64,000 bases of DNA, taken from contig CAJQHR010000037.1 of assembly GCA_905478225.1 (NCBI GenBank), positions 1-64,000 of the forward strand, read 5' to 3'. Every line of letters starts with the position of its first letter. The first letter of the stretch is position 1. Position numbers and translations under genes: made by a program. The notes beneath the pieces were generated by a model that worked only from the letters and a program-made list of their open reading frames with translations, did no database searches and had not been told where the DNA came from. Below, in pieces: positions 36,077 to 47,586 of this stretch. This DNA is from an uncultured Crocinitomix sp. Its GTDB lineage: Bacteria > Bacteroidota > Bacteroidia > Flavobacteriales_D > Crocinitomicaceae.

Positions 36077-37084
36077 GTGACATTTAATGAGATCATAGGC
36101 CATATCAATAATAAAGACTTACGCCCTGTGTATTTTTTGCATGGTGAAGAAGCTTTTTATATTGACAAGATTGTTGATCTGGCGGCTGAATCAATTTTGG
36201 ATGAAGGCGAACGTGATTTTAATCAAACTGTGTTTTACGCGAAAGATACACCGCCTATTGATGTGTTGGATGCGGCTACGCGTTTGCCAATGATGAGCGA
36301 CAAACAAGTCGTAATTGTCAAAGAAGCACAGGAATACAAAAAAACTTCTCAATGGGAGATTTTTGAGCAGTATTTTGAATCACCTTCGAAGTCTACCGTA
36401 CTCATATTTGCTTATAAGTATAAGAAATTTGACAAGCGTTCAAGAGTCCATAAAATTCTTAAGAAAAACGCAATTATATTTGAGTCCGAAGGCGTTAAAG
36501 AATATCAATTGGGAGGATGGATTACCAATTATATCAACGAAAAAAAATACCAAATTACCGCAAAGGCAACCGCCCTATTAGTTGAGTTTATTGGGAATGA
36601 TCTTTCCAGAATTGCAAATGAATTAGAAAAGCTCTTCATCCTTTTGCCGCAAGGAGATCAGGTCAATGAAATGCACATTGAAAAACACATTGGCATTAGT
36701 AAAGATTATAACGTGTTTGAATTGGTGAATGCTATCTTAGAAAAAGACGTTTTAAAAGCGAATAAAATTGTTCGCTATTTTGGTCAAAATCCAAAAGCAG
36801 CTCACATTACCATTGTCCTAGCAAATTTGCATATCCTATATCAGCGACTCTTCAAGTCCCATTTTGCTAAAACGGAAGATCCAAGACAGTTGGCGTCCTT
36901 GTTGAAAATTCATCCTTATCCAGCTAAAGAATTGCTGCGGAATAAACGAAAACATCCAGCAAAAATGATTTCTCGCAATTTTAGTTTATTGCGAGAATAC
37001 GACCTCATGGCAAAAGGAGTCAACAATGCAGGAGTGCCAGAAAAGGAACTTCTAAGAGAGTTGGTGTATAAATTATTGCACTAA
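36077..37084 (+). CDS. holA: DNA polymerase III subunit delta
   Basis: A 335-residue subunit of the clamp loader. GTG start at 36077, five bases after der. Family hallmarks: the N-terminal PVYFLHGEEAFYIDKIVD, VVIVKEAQEY, the middle helical region SRIANELEKLFILLP, and the C-terminal collar domain (VFELVNAILEKDVLKANKIV, LREYDLMAKGVNN). Divergent from the E. coli sequence but typical for Bacteroidota. Confidence 0.9.
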   Translation: MTFNEIIGHINNKDLRPVYFLHGEEAFYIDKIVDLAAESILDEGERDFNQTVFYAKDTPPIDVLDAATRLPMMSDKQVVIVKEAQEYKKTSQWEIFEQYFESPSKSTVLIFAYKYKKFDKRSRVHKILKKNAIIFESEGVKEYQLGGWITNYINEKKYQITAKATALLVEFIGNDLSRIANELEKLFILLPQGDQVNEMHIEKHIGISKDYNVFELVNAILEKDVLKANKIVRYFGQNPKAAHITIVLANLHILYQRLFKSHFAKTEDPRQLASLLKIHPYPAKELLRNKRKHPAKMISRNFSLLREYDLMAKGVNNAGVPEKELLRELVYKLLH

Positions 37085-37159
37085 AACGCAGGTTATTCGA
37101 GGATTGCTACAGTTGGATAAGCCAGCCGACATAATTGTAAAGGAAAACGTTTAATTGGC

Positions 37160-37167
37160 TATATTTG
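37160..37167 (+). promoter_or_regulatory. -7 promoter element TATATTTG
   Basis: Exact TAnnTTTG match 20 bases before the ATG at 37188. It lies after the alternative TTG at 37155 and supports the ATG. Confidence 0.55.
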
Positions 37168-37187
37168 CGCTCTTAAAATATACACGT

Positions 37188-39497
37188 ATGATCAGAGGTT
37201 TACTTCTAATTTTTATCATGTCTTTGACTGGCTTTGTTTTTTCACAAGGAACTGTAAGAGGAATTGTCACGAATGTAGATGATGGAAACTCTGTCCCTTT
37301 TGCAACAATAGCCCTAATTGGCACTGAAAAAGTTACCTCATCTGATGAAGACGGTTTGTTTTCAATTCCCAAGGTGGCAAATGGAACGTATACTTTAATT
37401 ATTCGAGCATTAGATTTTGATGAGTACAAACAAGAAATTGTCATTAAAACGGACGTCATCATTGAGCTTTCAATCGAACTTGTTTCAGGAAAAACATTGA
37501 CAAAAGTAAATGTAGATTTTCGCGATAAAGAACGCAAGATTGACCCAGCTATATCAGTTGTGAAAATTACACAAAAAGATATTTTACGCGTACCCGTTAC
37601 AGGAGGTGTTGCAGATATTGCCGGATATTTTCAAACAGTTCCGGGAGTTGTTAGTACAGGTGATCAAGGTGGACAGGTTTATGTAAGAGGAGGGACTCCG
37701 ATTCAAAATAAAATATTGTTAGACGGAATGACCATTTATAATCCGTTCCACTCCATTGGATTCTTTTCTGTGTTTGAAACCGATTTAATTCGTTCTGCAG
37801 ACATTTACACAGGGGGTTATAATGCGAAGTATGGTGGTCGTATTTCATCAATCATGGACATTACTTATAGAGATGGTAACTCGAAAAGATTTGGTGGAAA
37901 AATTGGTGTTTCACCATTTACTTCGAGCCTTTTATTAGAAGGTCCTATTTCGCGTGCAAACAATGTTTCATTTGTATTGGCTGGAAAGGCTTCTGTATTA
38001 GAGCAAACTTCAAGAGCACTCTATCCATACATCAACGAAGGAGACGGACTGCCATTCAATTTTTACGATTTATACGGTAAGGTTTCAATAAAAGGAGATG
38101 GATCAAACAAATTGTCATTATTTGGTTTCTCTTTTAATGATCAAGTGACTTATCAAGCTATTTCAAACTTGCAATGGAATAGTTTTGGTGGAGGAAGTAA
38201 CTTCATTTTTGTTCCTCAAAACTCGGAACTTTTCATGAAAGGTCGATTAAACTTTTCATCTTATGATATTAAGTTGTCAGAAGAAAATTTAGAAGACAGA
38301 ACTAGTGGGATTTTTGGAGCTGAAATGGCTTTTGATTTCACCTATTATCTGGAAGGAAAAAGTAGGTTAGATTATGGGTTTGGATTTAACTTATTCCGAA
38401 CAGATTTCAACACGTTTAACGAGGTTAACCGTCCAATTGAGGTGAGCTCAAACACAAATGAGGCAGGTGCTTATATTAGTTATCGTCATGTCACGAACAA
38501 TCGCCGTTTAATTTTAGAACCTAGCATTCGCTTTCAAGGTTATTCATCTGTGGGGCAAGTTACTGCTGAACCAAGATTTAGTGGTAAATATAATGTAACT
38601 GATTTTTTAAGAATTAAAGCCGCCGGGGGATATTACACGCAAAACTTTACAAGTACAACTTCTGACAAAGATGTGGTGAATCTATTCTATGGTTTTATTA
38701 CAGCTCCTGAAAACTTGCCTTCTAAATTTGTTACACCTGACGGATCTGAGAGAGATATCAATAATGGATTACAAAAAGCTTGGCATGCAATTGCTGGAAC
38801 AGAGGTTGACCTTTCTGATCATGTTTCTTTACAAGTTGAGGCCTACTACAAGTGGTTTACACAAATGACTAATATTAATAGAAACAAAATCTTTGAAGAC
38901 ACAGATGACAATTCTCAAATTGATGATTTATATAAAAAGGATTTTATTGTAGAAAGTGGTCAAGCCTATGGAGGTGATATTGTTTTAACTTATAACTCAG
39001 AAAAGCTTTATTTATGGGGAGTTTATTCTTTAGGTAAAGTAACGAGATGGAATGGTTTTGAAACTTACGCACCGGTATTTGATAGACGACATAACATTAA
39101 CTTTATTGGGACTTATACATTTGGTAAAAACGCCGATTGGGAAGTGACAGCACGTTGGAACTTAGGATCAGGTTTGCCGTTTAGACAAACAGTTGGTGTT
39201 TATGAAGAGCCGGTAATCGGATCAATTGATGACGACTATGTGAATGGCAATCCTTCTGAATTAACGTTCTTATATGACAATCAAAATAATGGAAGACTCC
39301 CAACCTATCACCGTTTCGATATGAACCTCAAAAAGACCTTCGAATCAAAGCGTTACAAAAACATGAAATGGGAAATTATTACAGGTGTTACCAACATGTA
39401 TAGCCGCCAAAATATTTTCTACGTAAACCGTGTTACAAACGAAAAAGTCTACCAGTTACCGATTATGCCAAGTGCGGCGGTTTCTTTAAAGTTCTAG
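37188..39497 (+). CDS. TonB-dependent receptor with CarboxypepD_reg-like domain
   Basis: A 769-residue outer-membrane protein. The ATG at 37188 starts a signal peptide (MIRGLLLIFIMSLTGFVFSQ). Residues about 22-105 form a carboxypeptidase-regulatory-like beta-sandwich (GTVRGIVTNVDDGNSVPFAT), about 120-230 a plug domain (VADIAGYFQTVPGVVSTGDQ, YVRGGTPIQNKILLDGMTIY), and the rest a beta-barrel ending in an aromatic residue (SAAVSLKF). This architecture imports large substrates, but no SusD-like lipoprotein is adjacent, so the substrate is unknown. Transcribed from the promoter at 37160. Confidence 0.88.
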   Translation: MIRGLLLIFIMSLTGFVFSQGTVRGIVTNVDDGNSVPFATIALIGTEKVTSSDEDGLFSIPKVANGTYTLIIRALDFDEYKQEIVIKTDVIIELSIELVSGKTLTKVNVDFRDKERKIDPAISVVKITQKDILRVPVTGGVADIAGYFQTVPGVVSTGDQGGQVYVRGGTPIQNKILLDGMTIYNPFHSIGFFSVFETDLIRSADIYTGGYNAKYGGRISSIMDITYRDGNSKRFGGKIGVSPFTSSLLLEGPISRANNVSFVLAGKASVLEQTSRALYPYINEGDGLPFNFYDLYGKVSIKGDGSNKLSLFGFSFNDQVTYQAISNLQWNSFGGGSNFIFVPQNSELFMKGRLNFSSYDIKLSEENLEDRTSGIFGAEMAFDFTYYLEGKSRLDYGFGFNLFRTDFNTFNEVNRPIEVSSNTNEAGAYISYRHVTNNRRLILEPSIRFQGYSSVGQVTAEPRFSGKYNVTDFLRIKAAGGYYTQNFTSTTSDKDVVNLFYGFITAPENLPSKFVTPDGSERDINNGLQKAWHAIAGTEVDLSDHVSLQVEAYYKWFTQMTNINRNKIFEDTDDNSQIDDLYKKDFIVESGQAYGGDIVLTYNSEKLYLWGVYSLGKVTRWNGFETYAPVFDRRHNINFIGTYTFGKNADWEVTARWNLGSGLPFRQTVGVYEEPVIGSIDDDYVNGNPSELTFLYDNQNNGRLPTYHRFDMNLKKTFESKRYKNMKWEIITGVTNMYSRQNIFYVNRVTNEKVYQLPIMPSAAVSLKF

Positions 39498-39584
39498 TCG
39501 TAAGTTTCTTTAATTCGAGCCTTCAAATTCTAATTTTCGAATGACAAGTTACATCTTTCGCCTATCTGCCAAAAGTCAGGGGAA

Positions 39585-39672
39585 TACACATCACACACAC
39601 AATATTGAACATAGGAAGCACGCCACACGACGGACGACATACAAAACTCAACACTCTATACTAACGACTAGT
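39585..39672. repeat. Degenerate repeat-rich spacer upstream of the 39722 gene
   Basis: CA-rich short repeats (ACACATCACACACACAA near 39586) are followed by ACACGACGGACGACAT and ACTAACGACTAG at 39660-39671. Related to the spacers upstream of era and der. No gene or promoter is evident in 39498-39721 beyond this. Confidence 0.45.
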
Positions 39673-39721
39673 CACTATTAAATCGGCACGTTCTTTGCCT
39701 TACATAACGTAAATTAGCAGT

Positions 39722-40249
39722 ATGAAACGGATTGTAGTAGCGATAGCGGTCTTAACCGCAAGTGTAGGTTTTTCGAACCCGATAGAGCCAATTGTTTTTG
39801 ATTCAAATTCAATTGAAACGGATTTATTTAAGAAAAGAAAAAAGCTAAAATTCAATCGGCGGGTGCAATACCCGGCCGGTTTTAATATCTATGCTGCTGG
39901 TCCGGTTGGATTAGTTGGGCTTTCCTTTGATTATTTTATAACACCAAAAATTGCTTTAGAAGTTGGGAGTGGAATACGAAACTTGGCGCCTGATATTGGA
40001 TTTTTTGGCGGAGGGAGATATCATTTTTTTGGTAAAACACCATTGAATCTTACCCCTTACGTTGGGATTTACTCTGGTTTCGAATATACCGGTAATGATA
40101 TCCGAAATTATAATTTATATATACCCGTTGGTATTCAGCGCATTAAGAAAAATCGAATAGCTTGGTCGCTCGAGGTGGCTTATCAGCGCAATTCTTATGA
40201 TAAAGGCAACAACATTTATGGTGGCGGCAAATTAGGTTTTAGATTTTAA
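39722..40249 (+). CDS. Small outer-membrane beta-barrel protein, unknown function
   Basis: A 175-residue protein with a signal peptide (MKRIVVAIAVLTASVGFSNP) and about eight amphipathic strands (GFNIYAAGPVGLVGLSFDYF, IALEVGSGIRNLAP, GIYSGFEYTG, WSLEVAYQRNSYD, GGGKLGFRF), ending in an aromatic residue as expected of outer-membrane barrels. No specific family recognised. Located alone, with a repeat-rich spacer upstream and a regulator gene downstream. Confidence 0.65.
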   Translation: MKRIVVAIAVLTASVGFSNPIEPIVFDSNSIETDLFKKRKKLKFNRRVQYPAGFNIYAAGPVGLVGLSFDYFITPKIALEVGSGIRNLAPDIGFFGGGRYHFFGKTPLNLTPYVGIYSGFEYTGNDIRNYNLYIPVGIQRIKKNRIAWSLEVAYQRNSYDKGNNIYGGGKLGFRF

Positions 40250-40348
40250 ATTCCGGTATCACAGCGTTGGGCTGATTTTTAGTCTAGCAATCAAAAAATA
40301 ATTCAGTTTTAATGACGCTTTTATGACTCAGAATTAAGGATAGTTTTA

Positions 40349-40356
40349 TATCTTTG
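40349..40356 (+). promoter_or_regulatory. -7 promoter element TATCTTTG
   Basis: Exact TAnnTTTG match 25 bases before the GTG start at 40382. Confidence 0.55.
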
Positions 40357-40381
40357 CCTTATTAATAATCATTCTAAATAA

Positions 40382-41053
40382 GTGTTGAATTTAATCCTAG
40401 CTGAAGAAAACGAGTTGGTAAGAATTGGTCTAAGAACCATCTTTAAAAATTCGGATGTCCAAATTATTGGTGAAGCTTCAAATTCAAGAGATTTATTAAG
40501 TCAAATCAAGTCTTTTAAACCAGACGTTGTTCTTATTGACTATACTGGAGAAGGATTTACAATTGATGTTATTCCAAAAGCACTAACGATATCCTCAGAT
40601 ATTCGGTTTGTTGCCATAACACCAATGCAAACTGGTCAAACGTTGGTTCACGCCCTTAAAAGTGGTGTAAGATCATATGTTAAAAAAGATTGTAGTATTT
40701 CCGAGATTCTAGACTCAGTTAATGAAACGTTCTTGGGTAAAAAGTTCTTTTGCGGGCAAATTTTAGAAACTATTCATAAAGAAGGGATTGACGTTGAAGA
40801 GTTAAGTGACTCCGAGTTTAATTGTGAACCAATTGTACTCTCTGGTCGCGAAATAGAAGTCATTACTTTAATTGCCGAGGGGTATACAAATGTCGAGATT
40901 AGCGAAAAACTATTTCTAAGTAAACATACCGTAAATACGCACCGCAAGAACATCATGGCAAAATTGGGTGTTAAAAACACAGCGGGAATTGTCATGTATG
41001 CAGTAAAAGAAAAACATACGACCCCAAATAAATACCTCTTTTCTACGGAATAG
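40382..41053 (+). CDS. NarL/LuxR-family response regulator
   Basis: A 223-residue transcription factor. Receiver domain about 1-120 with acidic residues E8/E9, phosphoacceptor D53 (VVLIDYTGEG), T80 and K101 (YVKKD). LuxR-type helix-turn-helix about 150-215 (LSGREIEVITLIAEGYTNVE, HTVNTHRKNIMAKLGVKN). GTG at 40382 or the adjacent TTG at 40385 is the start. No sensor kinase is adjacent in the window, so its input is unknown. Confidence 0.9.
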   Translation: MLNLILAEENELVRIGLRTIFKNSDVQIIGEASNSRDLLSQIKSFKPDVVLIDYTGEGFTIDVIPKALTISSDIRFVAITPMQTGQTLVHALKSGVRSYVKKDCSISEILDSVNETFLGKKFFCGQILETIHKEGIDVEELSDSEFNCEPIVLSGREIEVITLIAEGYTNVEISEKLFLSKHTVNTHRKNIMAKLGVKNTAGIVMYAVKEKHTTPNKYLFSTE

Positions 41054-41154
41054 GAATTGCATTTTAAAAACGCCTCTTATTTTTTTCAAAACTAATTCTT
41101 GGTATCTTCGGTTTTTCAAGTATCCAATGTTTTTTCTTGCTTATCTAATTTTAT

Positions 41155-41162
41155 TAGGTTTG
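41155..41162 (+). promoter_or_regulatory. -7 promoter element TAGGTTTG
   Basis: Exact TAnnTTTG match 18 bases before the ATG at 41181 of the decayed MORN gene, showing that the promoter survives. Confidence 0.45.
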
Positions 41163-41180
41163 TATTTTAAACTATAAATT

Positions 41181-42169
41181 ATGTTATTCAGTTCAATCGG
41201 TTTTCTTTTTATTGTTGCATTAGTTGCTGTGCTCACAGGCGGTCTCATTTATTGGATTCTCAAAGAAAAAAGTAAAATGGCACTTAACTTTAGCGCTGGA
41301 ATAGGTGTGTCCGTCGCGGTAATTCTTGGAGCGCTGGTTTTTAGCATTCGAACAAACGTTATAGTTATTGAAGATGGTAATGCAAAAAAAGCACTCCATG
41401 ATTGGAACCGCAGATTTTGAATTTAAAAACGGAACAACTGAAACACTGCCTAAGCTTGATAATGGCGAATTAGTTGTTAATAATACGGATAAGACATGCA
41501 TCATCAAAAGGTTCGACTATTAAGGAAATCTATCTCAAGAGGATGAAGATTTGTTGTCTGTTGGATTACAGGTGAATCCAAATTCATATTTCTCTTTACA
41601 TGGAAAGAAAATTGAATACCTGTTTGAAGAGTCACCAGAGTATCTTGAATTTGATCAAAATGCAAGTAGCAGTTCTATGGTTAAATATGAACTTCATTAT
41701 TTAGAAGATGCAGATTGGGACGTTTATTAATTATATGATGGGCCAGTTATTGATGGGATTCCAAATGGGGTAGGAACATATTATTGGACACTCACCAATT
41801 ATTATGTAGGAGATATGGTCGACGGAAGGTTTGAAGGGCAAGGGAAAATGATTTATGACGAATATGAGTATCATCAGCGCTCCGGTTAAGGTTTCTATCA
41901 ATATGAACGAATCTACTTATCAAGGCGGTTGGAAAGCAGGTAAAAAACATGGTTATGGTGTTCGAAAGTATTCAAATGGAGATATCTACCGAGGCGATTA
42001 TAAAAATGGCGAAATGCACGGAGACGGAAAATATACATTTTCAGACGGCGACTACTACAAAGGAGAATTTGAAGATGGATATTTTCAAGGAGAAGGAAAA
42101 TGGCACTATGCCGATTCTGACACCTATAAAGAAGGTACTTGGTTTGAAGATGAGTATATAGGAGAGTAG
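41181..42169 (+). pseudogene. Decayed MORN-repeat membrane protein gene
   Basis: An N-terminal part (41181-41420) has two membrane spans (IGFLFIVALVAVLTGGLIYW, SAGIGVSVAVILGALVF). The frame is lost in a run of seven A at about 41385; removing one A continues into KHSMIGTADFEFKNGT. This second frame is closed by three in-frame TAA codons at 41521, 41728 and 41887, with protein-like sequence between them (NLSQEDEDLLSVGLQVNPNS, VGDMVDGRFEGQGKMIY). The frame changes again near 41905, and the last part (to 42169) carries MORN repeats (YQGGWKAGKKHGYGVRKY, YRGDYKNGEMHGDGKY, YKGEFEDGYFQGEGKW). The intact gene would encode about 325 residues. Multiple lesions make this a genuine pseudogene. Confidence 0.8.
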
Positions 42170-42264
42170 GGGATTCAATTAGTTGAACAACTTCATAGCA
42201 CGTTAAACTTCTCAGCCCTTTACGCCAAACCATAATCCAGGTTGCATCAAATTTCAAAGCATAA

Positions 42265-42297
42265 AAAAACGGGACTAACATAAATTATCCCGTTTTT
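42265..42297. terminator. Bidirectional terminator between the MORN pseudogene and gdhA
   Basis: AAAAACGGGA (42265-42274) pairs with TCCCGTTTTT (42288-42297), with A and T runs on each side, 44 bases beyond the gdhA stop. Confidence 0.85.
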
Positions 42298-42340
42298 AAT
42301 ATATTTTTTATAATTCAAATCCGCCTTAGGCCGAGAAAGA

Positions 42341-44000
<1,660 letters not shown>

Positions 44001-47000
44001 ATGATGCTGCGTTTACAACGGATAATTTTAGTGTGTTTTGTCTTTATAACTGGCGCAAGCTGGGGACAAGAGGTAGATGTGCCTCAAGGCGATTACGAAT
44101 TCTTCGAAAACAAAGGGCAATGGCCAAATGGCGTGCTCTATCGTGCTAAGTTACCTTCTGGTAGTATTTGGTTAGAACAAGGCAGAATTCTTTACCATTT
44201 CATGGATTATTCTGAACTACAACATTCGCACGCCAATCCAGAATATTCGAATCATAAGAACGATTCACTTGTATTTCAGCAAGATCTCATAGCAGCAAGC
44301 TTTGTTGGAGCAAATCTGAATGTAACAACCAGTAAAAAATATCAAACCGCCTATTACAATAATTACTTTTTAGGAAACAATGAGCAGCATTGGGCTACCG
44401 GGGTTTATGGTTATCACCATATTACTTATCATGAATTATACAATGGCATTGATCTATTATTTTTAGAGCAAGAAGGTGCACTTAAATATGAATTTCATGT
44501 GGTCCCAGAAAGTAATCCCGATCAAATTCAAATTAAATATGAGGGACACGAAAAAATTAGACTCAACAATCATGGAAATCTTATCGTAACGTCTAATTTA
44601 GGAGAGGTCCACGAGAAAAAGCCTTACGCCTACCAAATTAAGAACGGTAAAATTATTGAAATTGAATGTGCATTTGTTCTAAACCAAGATGTGCTTACCT
44701 ATGCAATTGGTGATTATGATTCGGATGTAGAGTTGATTATTGATCCTGAATTAATATTTGCTACCTACAGTGGTTCTACAACTGATAATTTTGGAATGAC
44801 TGCAACCTACGCTTATGATAGGAAAGGATATAGCGCCGGAACGATCTATGGAAATACTTATCCAACTCCAGGTCCTGCATGGAACACCACACCAAATATT
44901 ACAATGATTCTAGTTGGTTCTCCAACAACAGATGTTTTTGTCTCGAAGTATAGTGAGGACGGAACAACCATGTTATGGACTAATTTTATTGGTGGTGGAG
45001 ATAATACACAAGGAACAGAAACCGTGCATAGTTTAATTTGTGATAAGGACAATAACGTGTATCTATATGGAGCAACCTCAAGTACCGATTTTCCAATTGA
45101 AGATGGTTTTCAAGATGTTTTTGGCGGCGGAGACCCTTTTAGTGTGCTTTATAATGGAACGAATTTCGGCACAACTGGTACAGATATTTATATTGCTAAG
45201 TTCAGTTCAGATGGCTTAAATTTAATGGGTTCGACATATGTCGGTGGAAGTGGAAATGATGGTGTGAATTATAAAATTTCTTCAGGGAACTATTCCTCAG
45301 CTGCTGCTTACGATTCTTTGACAACAAATTATGGGGATCAATTTCGAGGTGAAATCATGATTGATTCGCTCAATAATATCATTGTGACCTCAAGTACTTG
45401 GTCAGATGATTTTCCAGTTGAAAGTGGATTTCAAATGACCAATGGAGGTTATCAAGATGCTGTCGTATTTAAAGTAGCCGCTGATTTTTCAAGTTTAATT
45501 TGGTCCAGTTATTATGGGGGGTCTAATAATGATGCAGGTTACTCTGTGAAGATAGATTCTAGTTACAATGTAATATTTGCCGGTGGCACCACTTCGAATG
45601 ACCTTTCAGGAACAGCAGGCGGAATTCAACCTGCGGCTAGTGGCGGAAAAGCAGATGGTTATATTGTTAAAATAAATGAGGATGGGGACGCGATTATCCA
45701 GGCAACTTATGTAGGAACTTCTTTATACGATCAAGTCTTTTTTGTAGAGGTTGACCGTTGGAATAATGTGTATATCGTTGGGCAAAGTATAGGAGTTATG
45801 CCAACAAGTCCAGGGGCTTACTCGAATCCGGGTAGTTCGCAGTTTATTTGGAAATTGAATCCAGATTTGGATGATACAGATTATACCACTGTTTTTGGAA
45901 ATGGATCAAGTACTACAGATATTTCACCTTCGGCATTTTTAGTAGATTTTTGTGGAAATGTATATGTTTCAGGTTGGGGCGGAAATATATTGCCAGGTGG
46001 TGCAGCTACTGAAGACATGCCAACGACGGATGGGGCCTTTTTAGAGGAATCCCCAAATGGATTTGATTTTTACATGATTGTTTTAGAACGAGATGCTGAA
46101 GATATTCTTTACGGCACTTATATGGGCGGTTCATCAGCAGATGAACACGTTGATGGAGGGACTTCACGATTTGACAAATATGGGGTGGTTTACCAATCTG
46201 TATGCGGCGGTTGTGGCGGATTTAGTGATTTCCCTACAAGTGATGGGGCTTGGTCGGCTGAAAACTTGAGTTCAAATTGTAATAATATTTTGTACAAATT
46301 TGATTTTGAAATTGTACCAGTCGCAAATTTTGAAGTGGCCTTGCTCGAAGGGTGCGCCCCGTTTACTTTAACATTTGAAAACGAAAGTAATGATACCGTC
46401 AATTTTGACTGGTTTTTCGGTCCTGGAAGTGAGATTTTAGTGGATGGTGCTAGTCCTGTGGTTTTATTTACTGAGCCTGGTTCTTATGAAGTAATCTTGA
46501 CCATTGAAGACACCATTTGCGGACTAACTGATACAGCCGTGAAAGTAATTACCGTGTACCCTGAATTGCAATTAGAGGTCGCAAATGACACAGTAGTTTG
46601 TGACGATTTTACTTATGATATTTGGGCAAATTCATTTGGTTCAGCAACTTCCTTTATTTGGTCTGATGATCCTGATTTTGGACCCACGTTAAATGATGAT
46701 GATATGGATTCAGTCATTACTGTTACTCCTATTGAGACAACAACTTATTATGTAAAAGTTTCAAATGGATGGGAACTCTGTGACTTGATCGATTCAGTCA
46801 CCGTCACCCATGTTAGTGGAGCAATTAACGTGCTTGGAGATACGACTATTTGTTCGGGAGATACGGTGCAGTTATTTGCCGAAAATTTAGTTCCAGAAGT
46901 GGATGTGGAGTTTGATTGGTCACCTAATACCTATATCATTGATGAATTAGATGGGTATGCATCTGCAAATCCGCCAAGCTCAATGTATTTCTATTTAACC

Positions 47001-47582
47001 GCCGTAACTGATTTGGGCTGCACCATTTATGATTCTGTTTGGGTGGAGGTTATTGTAATCGACCCAGCATCTGTTTATGCTACAGCTACACCTCCAATTG
47101 TGCCTGAGGGCGGAACGACAACTTTAGAAGCATTTCCTATTGGGTTTGATTATTTGTGGATTCCCCCAACTGGAGTGATGAATCCTACTTCAAGAGTGAC
47201 TGATGCAACTGTGAGTCAAGATCGAACTTATACGGTGGTCATGACGAATGGTGTATGTGAAACATCTGCAGAGGTTACCGTAACCACTTATGAATACCTT
47301 TGTGGTGAGGTTTACATTTATGTACCAAACGCTTTTTCTCCAAATGGAGACAATAACAATGACATATTATATGTGCGTGGATTGAATTTGGAAGAAATTC
47401 AATTTAAAGTATTCGATCGTTGGGGAGAACTTGTTTTTGAATCAACTGATCAATCTGTGGGTTGGGATGGAACCTATAAAGGTAAACCCGTCGACCCAGA
47501 TGTTTATGTCTATCATCTACAAGTGATTTGTTTTGATGGTCAAGAAAATTTGATAAAAGGAAACGTAACTGTGTTGAAATAA
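44001..47582 (+). CDS. Large SBBP-repeat/PKD exoprotein with type B T9SS (gliding-associated) C-terminal domain
   Basis: A 1193-residue secreted protein. Signal peptide about 1-22 (MMLRLQRIILVCFVFITGASWG). N-terminal domain about 30-250 of the kind found before SBBP propellers (YEFFENKGQWPNGVLYRAKL, DLLFLEQEGALKYEFHV; I recall it as DUF7948). Seven-bladed-propeller-like SBBP repeats about 255-765 (YSKYSEDG-type VSKYSEDGTTMLWTNFIGGG, FVGGSGNDG, AGGTTSNDLSG). A PKD-like domain about 775-860 (NFDWFFGPGSE, FTEPGSYEVILTIED), Ig-like domains, and a type B sorting domain about 1105-1193 (VPNAFSPNGDNNNDILYVRG, KVFDRWGELVFES). Head of a three-gene T9SS-type cluster with PorP/SprF four bases after it. 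Confidence 0.9.
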   Translation: MMLRLQRIILVCFVFITGASWGQEVDVPQGDYEFFENKGQWPNGVLYRAKLPSGSIWLEQGRILYHFMDYSELQHSHANPEYSNHKNDSLVFQQDLIAASFVGANLNVTTSKKYQTAYYNNYFLGNNEQHWATGVYGYHHITYHELYNGIDLLFLEQEGALKYEFHVVPESNPDQIQIKYEGHEKIRLNNHGNLIVTSNLGEVHEKKPYAYQIKNGKIIEIECAFVLNQDVLTYAIGDYDSDVELIIDPELIFATYSGSTTDNFGMTATYAYDRKGYSAGTIYGNTYPTPGPAWNTTPNITMILVGSPTTDVFVSKYSEDGTTMLWTNFIGGGDNTQGTETVHSLICDKDNNVYLYGATSSTDFPIEDGFQDVFGGGDPFSVLYNGTNFGTTGTDIYIAKFSSDGLNLMGSTYVGGSGNDGVNYKISSGNYSSAAAYDSLTTNYGDQFRGEIMIDSLNNIIVTSSTWSDDFPVESGFQMTNGGYQDAVVFKVAADFSSLIWSSYYGGSNNDAGYSVKIDSSYNVIFAGGTTSNDLSGTAGGIQPAASGGKADGYIVKINEDGDAIIQATYVGTSLYDQVFFVEVDRWNNVYIVGQSIGVMPTSPGAYSNPGSSQFIWKLNPDLDDTDYTTVFGNGSSTTDISPSAFLVDFCGNVYVSGWGGNILPGGAATEDMPTTDGAFLEESPNGFDFYMIVLERDAEDILYGTYMGGSSADEHVDGGTSRFDKYGVVYQSVCGGCGGFSDFPTSDGAWSAENLSSNCNNILYKFDFEIVPVANFEVALLEGCAPFTLTFENESNDTVNFDWFFGPGSEILVDGASPVVLFTEPGSYEVILTIEDTICGLTDTAVKVITVYPELQLEVANDTVVCDDFTYDIWANSFGSATSFIWSDDPDFGPTLNDDDMDSVITVTPIETTTYYVKVSNGWELCDLIDSVTVTHVSGAINVLGDTTICSGDTVQLFAENLVPEVDVEFDWSPNTYIIDELDGYASANPPSSMYFYLTAVTDLGCTIYDSVWVEVIVIDPASVYATATPPIVPEGGTTTLEAFPIGFDYLWIPPTGVMNPTSRVTDATVSQDRTYTVVMTNGVCETSAEVTVTTYEYLCGEVYIYVPNAFSPNGDNNNDILYVRGLNLEEIQFKVFDRWGELVFESTDQSVGWDGTYKGKPVDPDVYVYHLQVICFDGQENLIKGNVTVLK

Positions 47583-47586
47583 TAAA

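Noticed and set aside
41521-41889. Three in-frame TAA codons could indicate stop-codon recoding
   Set aside because: The same region also has two frame changes, and other genes in the window use TAA as a normal stop. A pseudogene explains everything.
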